This document shows, piece after piece, positions 1 to 54,092 of a DNA stretch of 64,000 nt. Position 1 is the first letter of the stretch, and the number at the start of each line of letters is the position of its first letter. A program made the position numbers and the translations under genes. The notes under the pieces were generated by a model. The model had not been told where the DNA came from. It saw only the letters and a list, made by a program, of their open reading frames with translations, and did not search any database. Location: assembly GCF_015706575.1 (NCBI RefSeq), contig NW_024037069.1, forward strand, positions 37,841,315-37,905,314, given 5' to 3'. This DNA is from Patiria miniata (lineage: Eukaryota; Echinodermata; Asteroidea; Valvatida; Asterinidae).

Positions 1-1102
1 AAAATTGGTGATGGTGCTTATACTACCATTATTTGAGTTCTTAATTTTTCCTTGATGCAATTAAAAATTACAATCGCTATCTCTATGCTCTTCAGCAAAT
101 TTGACTTTTTTTTCTGGTAATGAATTTCAACGTGTATGTTTTATTTGAGCCAAAAAAATCTTTCTTTTTTGCTCTGTGGGACATCTGCATCCCTCTAAAA
201 AAAAAATGTTTTTGTTTTGGGCAAAAACAGATCTGCTTTGAGAGTAGACTGGCTCCCGCTCCGTACATTATCGATACTGATTGTGTGGCAGGAACTAGCC
301 CACCCATGAGAACGGTTTCAAATTGTAAAGTAATAATTCAGTAACTAAACAGGTGATTCTTTTGGTTGATGTCGCATTGAATAACTTTTGTATTGCTAGA
401 AAAATAGCAATTTAGAAAAGGGGTCTATTTTTCAGAATGAAGTTCAAAAAAAGCATGGGGAATGCAACTTTAATGTTCTAGTTAAAAACAACTGCCGTCA
501 TGAAACTAACTTTTTTTCCCCCGTATTTAAAGCATGTATCAAATTACTAACCTATCGACTTTCTTGCAGAATTCATGACTTTGTATTTTTTTGTCTAGAC
601 ACATCTCTCATATTTACAACGATTAACCATGCGACATGGATTTATTCCATGTACCATTTACTAACTCATAACTTTGACTTCTTTCAGAGCACTCTCATTC
701 TGTTTGTTTAGCCCATTCTTATCTGTCTGTCCGTCTGTCTGTTTGTTTGTTTCTGGTGTCTGAAGCTATGTGGCCGACGGGTTTAACAAGCCAACTCACC
801 ATTTCAGTCAGTTTATCAACATTACTGTATTGTATGTTCCATGGTTGGTGTCCTGACTTTGTTAGCTGTGTTTATGTTGTGTTTGTTGATAAGGGTGTGG
901 AACCATACTAACTGTGACCCAAACGCTGTCCGAAACGTTGAGTTTCCCCCGGTTCCTTCCAGAACCTCACAAACTCACAAAAGAGCTTTGCTAGACGGTG
1001 ATGATAGAAGCGCTTGGTGATACTTCCAGTGCCTTGGGTATATAGCGCCCTCATACACCAGCGCGGTGCTCGTTTAAGTACTGTCCTTCAATCTCTTGCC
1101 AG
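1..1102 (+). other. Intron of the EGF/CUB gene (5' border outside the window)
   Basis: No exon-like EGF sequence was found here. It holds A/T-rich sequence, a TCTG/TTTG microsatellite at about 721-755, and near 895-985 a degraded copy of the foldback family seen at 40117-40370 and 43050-43225 (shared ACGTTGAGTT and GGTTC..AGAACC words). The acceptor used by the next exon is at 1101-1102. Confidence 0.6.
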
Positions 1103-41374
<40,272 letters not shown>

Positions 41375-42591
41375 GTATAGCCACATCCTTCATATTGTGG
41401 CAATTGTGTAGTTCCCATAAGAAAAAAAAAATCCACTTTTAGCATTTCTATAGGTTATTGTCGTTACCAAACAAGTTAGCGACACTTAAAAACAACAAGA
41501 GTATTTTGGATAGAGAGCAGGGCTTTGATTTTTGGAGAGAAATTTTGGAGTAAATTAATGAGGAACGTGGCAAAACACAGCACAAAATTGGCGATCGCCG
41601 CTACACACCGTGAATGCGCCAATAGTGCCTTGATTCGCATGGTGTCAACTGTAAAATGCATGAGAAAATCAAACTTTCTACCGAACGATACTGTGCAAAA
41701 TTACCAAAAAATATGGTCATTTGGGATTGAAAGAACCTACCTATTGCAGAAGTCATTTTGGAATAACAACACTTAAAGGACTAAAACAAAAGAGGGCCCG
41801 TAACTACACAATTGCCTTCACTGTCTTCCATTGCTAGAGATGTCGCTCTAATGTAGCCCAAGTTGCTAGCTGAACACTGCTTTATGTGAGTACATTGGTA
41901 CCAATATTTTGACTGGAATAAATATGGCAGCAAATTGTTGATACGAACGCATTGCAACAATTTTAATTGTAAAGATAGAATGAGTCATCGTAGGTTTTTT
42001 TAACTTGATAAAGACTTTAATAAAAGCGTAGTTTCAGGAAGATTCCAGCGGGAAAAGAGTTGATTAAATTATCATTTTTCATCGAGTTGTCACTTTTTGA
42101 TGTGCAACAGAATTCTCGACATAATCTTTATGTTGATATTTTGTACACAGATGTGTCAATAGTGTATTCAACTTTATAAAAAAAAAACCTATTCAGGAAC
42201 CAGAATCTACCCACCTAATGCAGAATCTATTCTTGGCTGTTGAGATCTAAAACTCCGCTGATAAATCCCAATAGCAAACGAAGCACATCCACCTCTGAAA
42301 GGCTAAAGCAATAACAGTTGTATGTGTCCACAAAGAAATGCAACTTTTAAATCATGGTATTTTTTAAGCAGATGTAGTACGGCCTATTTTAGTCCAAATT
42401 GTATTTTTAAAACCCAGAGAATTTACTGAATTGCTTAGTGAAAGAAAAAAAAACATTGTCTATCTGTTGTTGATCTTTAGAATAATAATTACAAATTTTG
42501 GATAAATTACTGACACTAGTTTCCTTGAATTAATTGCATATTGACCAATGGAAGAGTATTTGCTCATGAATATGTATGAGGTTTTATGATA

Positions 42592-42778
42592 CAGTCGAGT
42601 CTCGTTAATACAAACTTGTTCGGACCTAGCCAAATTGTTTGTTATATCAGAATTTTGTATTAAGAGGAACATCAGTCCCATTCATTGTGCACATAAATGC
42701 ACAGTCGAAACTAAGCCTTTATGTTTGTTATAACCAGAATTTTGTATTAACAGAGTTTGTACAAACGAGATTCGACTG
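42592..42778. mobile_element. pogo/Tigger-like MITE, type 2, copy 2
   Basis: CAGTCGAGTCTCGTTAATAC at the left, mirrored by AAACGAGATTCGACTG at the right, TA on both sides. Highly similar to 39439-39616 along its whole length. Confidence 0.85.
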
Positions 42779-43049
42779 TACTTTGATTGGCTTGCTATTA
42801 AGACATAGCACCAATTTTGGGGGCTTATTTTCTTTTTGTAACCATAACAGAATTTAAAGTATTTTAATATGTACATGGATACATGCAATAAGGAAATGCC
42901 AAGATGTTTTTAAAAAGAATTGTATAGATATATTCTGGAAGAAGTTTCATTTTTGATACAAATGTCTTTCAATTTTCTGCAACCTTCTATACAAGTGTCT
43001 TTCATTATCTTAAGCGAGATTTGAGGCTTTGCATGGTGGAGATACTAAA

Positions 43050-43225
43050 TGATAAAAGGTTTGCTGAAACACCATGTGCAAATAATTTCTCAACTAAGAG
43101 AATGGTTCTGAAGACGGTCAGAGCATACTGACCGGAACGTCGAGTTTATACCTCTGGTTCTTTTCAGAACCATTCTCTTAGTTGAGAAATTATTCGCACA
43201 TGGTGTTTCCGCAAACCTTTCATTA
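43050..43225. repeat. Foldback element, GGTTCTTTTCAGAACC family
   Basis: Arms AAAGGTTTGCTGAAACACCA and AATTTCTCAACTAAGAGAAT on the left are mirrored at the right (TGGTGTTTCCGCAAACCTTT). The central GAGCATACTGACC matches the copy at 40117. Confidence 0.8.
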
Positions 43226-43269
43226 TTTCATTATCTTAGTGACAGATTTTTATTGTATTAAATACTTAA

Positions 43270-43776
43270 AGGGAATATACATCATTTGCTTTTGCTGTAA
43301 TTTTCAGAAATGGATGGAATTGGGGGGTTGGAAATATATAGCAAATATAGTTACACTGACTTTTTTGAGGTTTTGGGTTCGAAAATGCTATAAAAACCAA
43401 GGAAAACAATCGTTTTCCTGTAGTCTGACTCCAGATAAGAAAAAACAGAGCAGTTTACATACATTGGGGAATTGTAAGGTCAGGGAACCAGTCTAGCTGG
43501 CTTGTACCCGTTCATAGGTGTGTAATCGATTGCAAAACAAGTGCGATGGTCAATTGGGGCCAGTATTTGAAAAAAAGGCAGTGTTTTCCAACGCTGGTCG
43601 GCCGACCAGCGTTGGAAATTGATACAAAAATACCACTTTTCTTGAAAATGACAGTATACCAGGTGCCATGATTTTACAGGATGCTTTACACTGTCATTCA
43701 CTAACAGTCCAGCAAGGTATTTCAAAATGATTTGGTAGTTTTATTTTTTGATGTTTGCAAATGTTGTATTTTCCCT
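43270..43776. mobile_element. TTAA-flanked TIR element (Kolobok-like), copy 2
   Basis: Left AGGGAATATACATCATTTGC preceded by one A, right GCAAATGTTGTATTTTCCCT, TTAA at 43266-43269 and 43777-43780. 507 bp. A partial GTCTGACTCC/GGAACCAGTC element is nested at about 43420-43496. Confidence 0.7.
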
Positions 43777-46451
43777 TTAAGAGCATTTTGGTAAGTGCCT
43801 ATTATAAGACAAACAAGGGTTGTATACTTTTTAAGCTAGAGTAAAATGCAAGCTTATAAATATGTGTAAAAAGCTGAATATTAATGTATAAATAGTATAC
43901 GGTTTATGGTTTTGCTTAAGTTGCTTTGTAGTGCGGGTAAATGGTGAGGTTACTGTCAACTTTGCTAAATAATAGTCCTAAATGCTGGCTTGTTTGTAGG
44001 TGTTCATTGGCAGAGGAGGAAATCATCGTCAGACATTTTCTGACCGTTAAAACCAAATATCAGAGCAAAAACTGATGTGCTCCGTCAGTTAAATTTAGTT
44101 TGCGCTGTGTTTGGCAAAGGAATATTTCACTGTATGTGTGCCAGCCAGATTTTGTCGGAGGATTTTTGTCTCTTAATTTCAGCCTCTGCATTGGGGAGTA
44201 TTTCAAAATCCTTTGTCGTGCTAAAGCTTTGAGAAGACTGGGCATTTTGGCCAGGCCGCATTTTTTTCCCCTGCAAATAAGAGTCAATGACCAAAACACT
44301 CATTGTACCGTAAGTTGGTAATGGAATGGTTCTCAGACTTAACAGTCCTTTTAGAAAAAAATCCTCCGGAGCAATGAATCAGAAATAAAAATTTGAAATT
44401 TGTTTCAATGATCAGTAGGCCTATAGGACTTGATTAAACACAATTGCAAGAATGAAAATTCACTCATGTGGTATGTTCCACACATGCGTATTAAGGTACT
44501 CTACTAGCCTGCAGAAGAAAATTTGCTGCCAGGCCTTGGTCATTTGTTTTACCTCCCTGAAACACTGTGTTTAAACTTGTGTAGCCGACACATACCTTTT
44601 TCAGACTGTTAATGCAGAGTTGTGCCAAACCGAATGGTATTTGGAGCAACTCTGGTAGATTTTTGTCTCAGACTGACAAACTTTATGCGTCAATTTTCCA
44701 CCGACTAGACTATGGAGTCACTCAGTATGACTGCAAGTCAACTTTTGATGTAGTCATTCCTGCCCATTTCGAACGTCAAACTTTTCATATCCTGTACTTT
44801 TTAAGTCTTTGGAAAGTTGGTTCAGCATGACTTTGCGACCCAAGTCTCAAACGGGTGAAGCTAGTTTCTTCATTTTCTTTCAAAGGTTAGCCTTACCCTG
44901 TTATTTTTTGGAAAACTCCCTTATTGTGAAAAAGTAGATTGTGTGTTTTGCTTGCCTGCTGGTTTTTGTATTTGTACAAATTACATGCTTACACGTTGCT
45001 GAGATTTCGAATTCTTTACTGCTGTTTTGGAAAATATTTTCGTACTTAATTTTTGACATGGGTAATCATGGCATTGACAATGCTAATGTGTACACGGATG
45101 TACTTGAAATATATATTGTGTTTTTGAGATTTATAACGTGCATTTGCAATAAAAAAAAATTATTAGAAATCAGTGTCTATCGTGTGATCACATTTACAAC
45201 TTAGTAAATGGTTTATGTGTGTTAGAGTATTGATTGATGGTCCTACAGCATCCAGATGAATTTCTGCCTTGTTTTGAGAAAAGTCAATTTTTGGCCGATT
45301 TTGACCAAAAATGTAAGGTTTACCCCTTGCATTTTTTTCAATTTTGGCAAAAAAATGAAATTTTCTGAAAGTTGCTAGAAAGATGCCTTCAGGGCCCGAG
45401 AACGCATTCCAAATCGATTGCTGGACAGTTGTGCTATTAAAGGGGAAATTCTGTCGAAAAATTAAGGTTACAATACATCGCCCCCAAAATTATCTTTTTT
45501 CCTCCAAAAATTGACGATTTTTGCCCAAATGTTCAAAATTATGTGTGTTAAAGTATTGATTGATGGTCCTCTTGCATTCAGATGAATTTCTGCCTTGTTT
45601 TGAGAAAAGCGATTTTTTTTTTTTCAATTTTGGCCAAAAAATGTAATTTCCTGAAAGTAACTAGAAAGATGCCATAAAGATCCTAGAACGCATTCCAAAT
45701 CGATTGCTGGACAGTTGTGCTATTAAAGGGGAAAATTCTGTCGAAAAATTAAGGTTAAATCGCTCAAAAAATTACCTTTTCTTCTCCAAAAATTGATGAT
45801 TTTTGCCCAAATCTTCTTAATTATGTGTGGTAGAGTATTGATTGATGGTCCTACAGCATCCAGATGAATTTCTGCCTTGTTTTGAGAAAAGTCAATTTTT
45901 GGCCGATTTTGACCAAAAATGTAAGGTTTCTGCCTTGAATTTCTCCCTTGCATTTTTTTCAATTTTGGCAAAAAAATGAAATTTTCTGAAAGTTGCTAGA
46001 AAGATGCCTTCAGGGCCCTAGAACGCATTCCAAATCGATTGCTGGACAGTTGTGCTATTAAAGGGGAAAATTCTGTCGAAAAATTAAGGTTAAATCGCTC
46101 AAAAAATTACCTTTTTTTCTCCAAAAATTGACGATTTTTGCCCAAATCTTCAAAATTATGTGTGTTAAAGTATTGATTGATGGTCCTCTTGCATTCAGAT
46201 GAATTTCTGCCTTGTTTTGAGAAAAGTGATTTTTTTTTTTCAATTTTGGCCAAAAAATGTAATTTCCTGAAAGTAACAAGAAAGATGCCATAAAGATCCT
46301 AGAACGCATTCCAAATCGATTGCTGGACAGTTGTGCTATTAAAGGGGAAAATTCTGTCGAAAAATTAAGGTTAAATCGCTCAAAAAATTACCTTTTCTTC
46401 TCCAAAAATTGATGATTTTTACCCAAATCTTCTTAATTATGTGTTATAGAG

Positions 46452-49400
46452 TATTGATTGATGGTCCTACAGCATCCAGATGAATTTCTGCCTTGTTTTG
46501 AGAAAAGTCAATTTTCGGCCGATTTTGACCAAAAATGTAAGGTTTACCCCTTGCATTTTTTCAATTTTGGCAAAAAAATGAAATTTTCTGAAAGTTGCTA
46601 GAAAAGATGCCTTCAGGGCCCGAGAACGCATTCCAAATCGATTGCTGGACAGTTGTGCTATTAAAGGGGAAATTCTGTCGAAAAATTAAGGTTACAATAC
46701 ATCGCCCCCAAAATTATCTTTTTTCCTCCAAAAATTGACGATTTTTGCCCAAATGTTCAAAATTATGTGTGTTAAAGTATTGATTGATGGTCCTCTTGCA
46801 TTCAGATGAATTTCTGCCTTGTTTTGAGAAAAGCGATTTTTTTTTTTTTCAATTTTGGCCAAAAAATGTAATTTCCTGAAAGTAACTAGAAAGATGCCAT
46901 AAAGATCCTAGAACGCATTCCAAATCGATTGCTGGACAGTTGTGCTATTAAAGGGAAAAATTCTGTCGAAAAATTAAGGTTAAATCGCTCAAAAAATTAC
47001 CTTTTCTTCTCCAAAAATTGATGATTTTTGCCCAAATCTTCTTAATTATGTGTGGTAGAGTATTGATTGATGGTCCTACAGCATCCAGATGAATTTCTGC
47101 CTTGTTTTGAGAAAAGTCAATTTTTGGCCGATTTTGACAAAAAATGTAAGGTTTACCCCTTGCATTTTTTTCAATTTTGGCAAAAAAATTAAATTTTCTG
47201 AAAGTTGCTAGAAAGATGCCTTCAGGGCCCTAGAACGCATTCCAAATCGATTGCTGGACAGTTGTGCTATTAAAGGGGAAAATTCTGTCGAAAAATTAAG
47301 GTTAAATCGCTCAAAAAATTACCTTTTTTTCTCCAAAAATTGATGATTTTTGCCCAAATCTTCTTAATATGTGTGGTAGAGTATTGATTGATGGTCCTAC
47401 AGCATCCAGATGAATTTCTGCCTTGTTTTGAGAAAAGTCAATTTTTGGCCGATTTTGACCAAAAATGTAAGGTTTACCCCTTGCATTTTTTTCAATTTTG
47501 GCAAAAAAATGAAATTTTCTGAAAGTTGCTAGAAAGATGCCTTCAGGGCCCTAGAACGCATGCCAAATCGATTGCTGGACAGTTGTGCTATTATAGGGGA
47601 AAATTCTGTCGAAAAATTAAGGTTAAATCGCTCAAAAAATTACCTTTTTTTCTCCAAAAATTGATGATTTTTGCCCAAATCTTCAAAATTATGTGTGTTA
47701 AAGTATTGATTGATGGTCCTCTTGCATTCAGATGAATTTCTGCCTTGTTTTGAGAAAAGCGATTTTTTTTTTTTCAATTTTGGCCAAAAAATGTAATTTC
47801 CTGAAAGTAACAAGAAAGATGCCATAAAGATCCTAGAACGCATTCGAAATCGATTGCTGGACAGTTGTGCTATTAAAGGGGAAAATTCTGTCGAAAAATT
47901 AAGGTTAAATCGCTCAAAAAATTACCTTTTCTTCTCCAAAAATTGATGATTTTTACCCAAATCTTCTTAATTATGTGTTATAGAGTATTGATTGATGGTC
48001 CTACAGCATCCAGATGAATTTCTGCCTTGTTTTGAGAAAAGTCAATTTTCGGCCGATTTTGACCAAAAATGTAAGGTTTACCCCTTGCATTTTTTCAATT
48101 TTGGCAAAAAAATGAAATTTTCTGAAAGTTGCTAGAAAAGATGCCTTCAGGGCCCGAGAACGCATTCCAAATCGATTGCTGGACAGTTGTGCTATTAAAG
48201 GGGAAATTCTGTCGAAAAATTAAGGTTACAATACATCGCCCCCAAAATTATCTTTTTTCCTCCAAAAATTGACGATTTTTGCCCAAATGTTCAAAATTAT
48301 GTGTGTTAAAGTATTGATTGATGGTCCTCTTGCATTCAGATGAATTTCTGCCTTGTTTTGAGAAAAGCGATTTTTTTTTTTTTTCAATTTTGGCCAAAAA
48401 ATGTAATTTCCTGAAAGTAACTAGAAAGATGCCATAAAGATCCTAGAACGCATTCCAAATCGATTGCTGGACAGTTGTGCTATTAAAGGGAAAAATTCTG
48501 TCGAAAAATTAAGGTTAAATCGCTCAAAAAATTACCTTTTCTTCTCCAAAAATTGATGATTTTTGCCCAAATCTTCTTAATTATGTGTGGTAGAGTATTG
48601 ATTGATGGTCCTACAGCATCCAGATGAATTTCTGCCTTGTTTTGAGAAAAGTCAATTTTTGGCCGATTTTGACAAAAAATGTAAGGTTTACCCCTTGCAT
48701 TTTTTTCAATTTTGGCAAAAAAATTAAATTTTCTGAAAGTTGCTAGAAAGATGCCTTCAGGGCCCTAGAACGCATTCCAAATCGATTGCTGGACAGTTGT
48801 GCTATTAAAGGGGAAAATTCTGTCGAAAAATTAAGGTTAAATCGCTCAAAAAATTACCTTTTTTTCTCCAAAAATTGATGATTTTTGCCCAAATCTTCTT
48901 AATATGTGTGGTAGAGTATTGATTGATGGTCCTACAGCATCCAGATGAATTTCTGCCTTGTTTTGAGAAAAGTCAATTTTTGGCCGATTTTGACCAAAAA
49001 TGTAAGGTTTACCCCTTGCATTTTTTTCAATTTTGGCAAAAAAATGAAATTTTCTGAAAGTTGCTAGAAAGATGCCTTCAGGGCCCTAGAACGCATGCCA
49101 AATCGATTGCTGGACAGTTGTGCTATTATAGGGGAAAATTCTGTCGAAAAATTAAGGTTAAATCGCTCAAAAAATTACCTTTTTTTCTCCAAAAATTGAT
49201 GATTTTTGCCCAAATCTTCAAAATTATGTGTGTTAAAGTATTGATTGATGGTCCTCTTGCATTCAGATGAATTTCTGCCTTGTTTTGAGAAAAGCGATTT
49301 TTTTTTTTTCAATTTTGGCCAAAAAATGTAATTTCCTGAAAGTAACAAGAAAGATGCCATAAAGATCCTAGAACGCATTCGAAATCGATTGCTGGACAGT

Positions 49401-49520
49401 TGTGCTATTAAAGGGGAAAATTCTGTCGAAAAATTAAGGTTATATCGCTCAAAAAATTACCTTTTTTTCTCCAAAAATTGATGATTTTTGCCCAAATCTT
49501 CTTAATTATGTGTGGTAGAG
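46452..49520 (+). repeat. Higher-order repeat: two copies of about 1,535 bp
   Basis: Monomer starts 46452, 46778, 47061, 47382, 47704 recur at +1,534/1,535 (47986, 48312, 48596, 48917, 49239). The order A-B-A-A-B is the same and stretches compared by eye are identical, including the rare ATGTGTGG and CATGCCAAATC variants. Confidence 0.9.
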
Positions 49521-50736
49521 TATTGATTGATGGTCCTATAGCATCCAGATGAATTTCTGCCTTGTTTTGAGAAAAGTCAATTTTTGGCCGATTTTGACCA
49601 AAAATGTAAGGTTTTCCCCTTGCATTTTTTTCAATTTTGGCAAAAAAATGAAATTTTCTGAAAGTTGCTAGAAAGATGCCTTCAGGGCCCTAGAACGCAT
49701 TCCAAATCGATTGCTGGGCAGTTGTGCTATTAAAGGGGAAATTCTGTCGAAAAATTAAGGTTACAATACATCGCCCCCAAAATTTTTTTTTTTCCTCCGA
49801 AAATTGACGATTTTTGCCCAAATCTTCAAAATTATGTGTGTTAAAGTATTGATTGATGGTCCTCTTGCATTCAGATGAATTTCTGCCTTGTTTTGAGAAA
49901 AGTGATTTTTTTTTTTCAATTTTGGCCAAAAAATGTAATTTCCTGAAAGTAACAAGAAAGATGCCATAAAGATCCTAGAACGCATTCCAAATCGATTGCT
50001 GGACAGTTGTGCTATTAAAGGGGAAAATTCTGTCGAAAAATTAAGGTTAAATCGCTCAAAAAATTACCTTTTCTTCTCCAAAAATTGATGATTTTTGCCC
50101 AAATCTTCTTCATTATGTGTGGTAGAGTATTGATTGATGGTCCTACAGCATCCAGATGAATTTCTGCCTTGTTTTGAGAAAAGTCAATTTTCGGCCGATT
50201 TTGACCAAAAATGTAAGGTTTACCCCTTGCATTTTTTCAATTTTGGCAAAAAAAATGAAATTTTCTGAAAGTTGCTAGAAAAGATGCCTTCAGGGCCCTA
50301 GAACGCATTCCAAATCGATTGCTGGACAGTTGTGCTATTAAAGGGGAGATTCTGTCGAAAAATTAAGGTTACAATACATCGCCCCCAAAATTATCTTTTT
50401 TCCTCCAAAAATTGACGACTTTTGCCCAAATCTTCAAAATTATGTGTGTTAAAGTATTGATTGATGGTCCTCTTGCATTCAGATGAATTTCTGCCTTGTT
50501 TTGAGAAAAGCGATTTTTTTTTTTTCAATTTTGGCCAAAAAATGTAATTTCCTGAAAGTTACTAGAAAGATGCCATAAAGATCCTAGAACGCATTCCAAA
50601 TCGATTGCTGGACAGTTGTGCTATTAAAGGGGAAAATTCTGTCGAAAAATTAAGGTTAAATCGCTCAAAAAATTACCTTTTTTTCTCCAAAAATTGATGA
50701 TTTTTGCCCAAATCTTCTTAATTATGTGTGGTAGAG

Positions 50737-53485
50737 TATTGATTGATGGTCCTACAGCATCCAGATGAATTTCTGCCTTGTTTTGAGAAAAGTCAATTTT
50801 TGGCCGATTTTGACCAAAAATGTAAGGTTTACCCCTTGCATTTTTTTCAATTTTGGCAAAAAAATGAAATTTTCTGAAAGTTGCTAGAAAGATGCCTTCA
50901 GGGCCCAAGAACGCATTCCAAATCGATTGCTGGACAGTTGTGCTATTAAAGGGGAAATTCTGTCGAAATATTACGGTTACAATACATCGCCCCCAAAGTT
51001 ATCTTTTTTCTTCCAAAAATTGACGATTTTTGCCCAAATCTTCAAAATTATGTGTGTTAAAGTATTGATTGATGGTCCTCTTGCATTCAGATGAATTTCT
51101 GCCTTGTTTTGAGAAAAGTGATTTTTTTTTTTCAATTTTGGCCAAAAAATGTAATTTCCTGAAAGTAACAAGAAAGATGCCATAAAAATCTAGAACGCAT
51201 TCGAAATCGATTGCTGGACAGTTGTGCTATTAAAGGGGAAAATTCTGTCGAAAAATTAAGGTTAAATCGCTCAAAAAAATACCTTTTCTTCTCCAAAAAT
51301 TGATGATTTTTACCCAAATCTTCTTAATTATGTGTTATAGAGTATTGATTGATGGTCCTACAGCATCCAGATGAATTTCTGCCTTGTTTTGAGGAAAGTC
51401 AATTTTTGGCCGATTTTGACCAAAAATGTAAGGTTTACCCCTTGCATTTTTTCAATTTTGGCAAAAAAATGAAATTTTCTGAAAGTTGCTAGAAAGATGC
51501 CTTCAGGGCCCTAAAACGCATTCCAAATCGATTGCTGGACAGTTGTGCTATTAAAGGGGAGATTCTGTCGAAAAATTAAGGTTACAATACATCGCCCCCA
51601 AAATTATCTTTTTTCCTCCAAAAATTGACGACTTTTGCCCAAATCTTCAAAATTATGTGTGTTAAAGTATTGATTGATGGTCCTCTTGCATTCAGATGAA
51701 TTTCTGCCTTGTTTTGAGAAAAGTGATTTTTTTTTTTCAATTTTGGCCAAAAAATGTAATTTCCTGAAAGTTACTAGAAAGATGCCATAAAGATCATAGA
51801 ACGCATTCCAAATCGATTGCTGGACAGTTGTGCTATTAAAGGGGAAAATTCTGTCGAAAAATTAAGGTTAAATCGCTCAAAAAATTACCTTTTTTTCACC
51901 AAAAATTGATGATTTTTGCCCAAATCTTCTTAATTATGTGTGGTAGAGTATTGATTGATGGTCCTACAGCATCCAGATGAATTTCTGCCTTGTTTTGAGA
52001 AAAGTCAATTTTTGGCCGATTTTGACAAAAAATGTAAGGTTTACCCCTTGCATTTTTTTCAATTTTGGCAAAAAAATGAAATTTTCTGAAAGTTGCTAGA
52101 AAGATGCCTTCAGGGCCCGAGAACGCATTCCAAATCGATTGCTGGACAGTTGTGCTATTAAAGGGGAAATTCTGTCGAAATATTACGGTTACAATACATC
52201 GCCCCCAAAGTTATCTTTTTTCTTCCAAAAATTGACGATTTTTGCCCAAATCTTCAAAATTATGTGTGTTAAAGTATTGATTGATGGTCCTCTTGCATTC
52301 AGATGAATTTCTGCCTTGTTTTGAGAAAAGTGATTTTTTTTTTCAATTTTGGCCAAAAAATGTAATTTCCTGAAAGTAACAAGAAAGATGCCATAAAAAT
52401 CTAGAACGCATTCGAAATCGATTGCTGGACAGTTGTGCTATTAAAGGGGAAAATTCTGTCGAAAAATTAAGGTTAAATCGCTCAAAAAAATACCTTTTCT
52501 TCTCCAAAAATTGATGATTTTTACCCAAATCTTCTTAATTATGTGTTATAGAGTATTGATTGATGGTCCTACAGCATCCAGATGAATTTCTGCCTTGTTT
52601 TGAGGAAAGTCAATTTTTGGCCGATTTTGACCAAAAATGTAAGGTTTACCCCTTGCATTTTTTCAATTTTGGCAAAAAAATGAAATTTTCTGAAAGTTGC
52701 TAGAAAGATGCCTTCAGGGCCCTAAAACGCATTCCAAATCGATTGCTGGACAGTTGTGCTATTAAAGGGGAGATTCTGTCGAAAAATTAAGGTTACAATA
52801 CATCGCCCCCAAAATTATCTTTTTTCCTCCAAAAATTGACGACTTTTGCCCAAATCTTCAAAATTATGTGTGTTAAAGTATTGATTGATGGTCCTCTTGC
52901 ATTCAGATGAATTTCTGCCTTGTTTTGAGAAAAGTGATTTTTTTTTTTTCAATTTTGGCCAAAAAATGTAATTTCCTGAAAGTTACTAGAAAGATGCCAT
53001 AAAGATCATAGAACGCATTCCAAATCGATTGCTGGACAGTTGTGCTATTAAAGGGGAAAATTCTGTCGAAAAATTAAGGTTAAATCGCTCAAAAAATTAC
53101 CTTTTTTTCACCAAAAATTGATGATTTTTGCCCAAATCTTCTTAATTATGTGTGGTAGAGTATTGATTGATGGTCCTACAGCATCCAGATGAATTTCTGC
53201 CTTGTTTTGAGAAAAGTCAATTTTTGGCCGATTTTGACAAAAAATGTAAGGTTTACCCCTTGCATTTTTTCAATTTTGGCAAAAAAATGAAATTTTCTGA
53301 AAGTTGCTAGAAAGATGCCTTCAGGGCCCGAGAACGCATTCCAAATCGATTGCTGGACAGTTGTGCTATTAAAGGGGAAATTCTGTCGAAATATTACGGT
53401 TACAATACATCGCCCCCAAAGTTATCTTTTTTCTTCCAAAAATTGACGATTTTTGCCCAAATCTTCAAAATTATGTGTGTTAAAG
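50737..53485 (+). repeat. Higher-order repeat: two copies of about 1,211 bp
   Basis: A-B-A-B blocks starting at 50737 and 51949 share private variants: ATATTACGGTTAC, CATAAAAATCTAG, GAGGAAAGTC and TTTTTTTCACC. Offsets between matching words are 1,211-1,212 bp. Confidence 0.85.
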
Positions 53486-54092
53486 TATTGATTGATGGTC
53501 CTCTTGCATTCAGATGAATTTCTGCCTTGTTTTGAGAAAAGTGATTTTTTTTTTTCAATTTGGGCCAAAAAATGTAATTTCCTGAAAGTAACAAGAAAGA
53601 TGCCATAAAGATCCTAGAACGCATTCCAAATCGATTGCTGGACAGTTGTGCTATTAAAGGGAAAAATTCTATCGAAAAATTAAGGTTAAATAGCTCAAAA
53701 AATTACCTTTTCTTCTCCAAAAATTGATGATTTTTGCCCAAATCTTCTTAATTATGTGTGGTAGAGTATTGATTGATGGTCCTACAGCATCCAGATGAAT
53801 TTCTGCCTTGTTTTGAGAAAAGTCAATTTTTGGCCGATTTTGACCAAAAATGTAAGGTTTACCCCTTGCATTTTTTCAATTTTGGCAAAAAAATGAAATT
53901 TTCTGAAAGTTGCTAGAAAAGATGCCTTCAGGGCCCTAGAACGCATTCCAAATCGATTGCTGGACAGTTGTGCTATTAAAGGGGAAATTCTGTCGAAAAA
54001 TTAAGGTTACAATACATCGCCCCCAAAATTATCTTTTTTCCTCCAAAAATTGACGATTTTTGCCCAAATCTTCAAAATTATGTGTGTTAAAG

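Larger units (their letters stand above)
41375..45160 (+). other. 3' UTR and downstream region of the EGF/CUB gene
   Basis: AATAAA hexamers at 41917-41922 and 42019-42024 are the likeliest polyadenylation signals; another sits near 45147. The exact end cannot be set from sequence. Between about 43800 and 45150 I see no exon or clear repeat. Confidence 0.55.
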
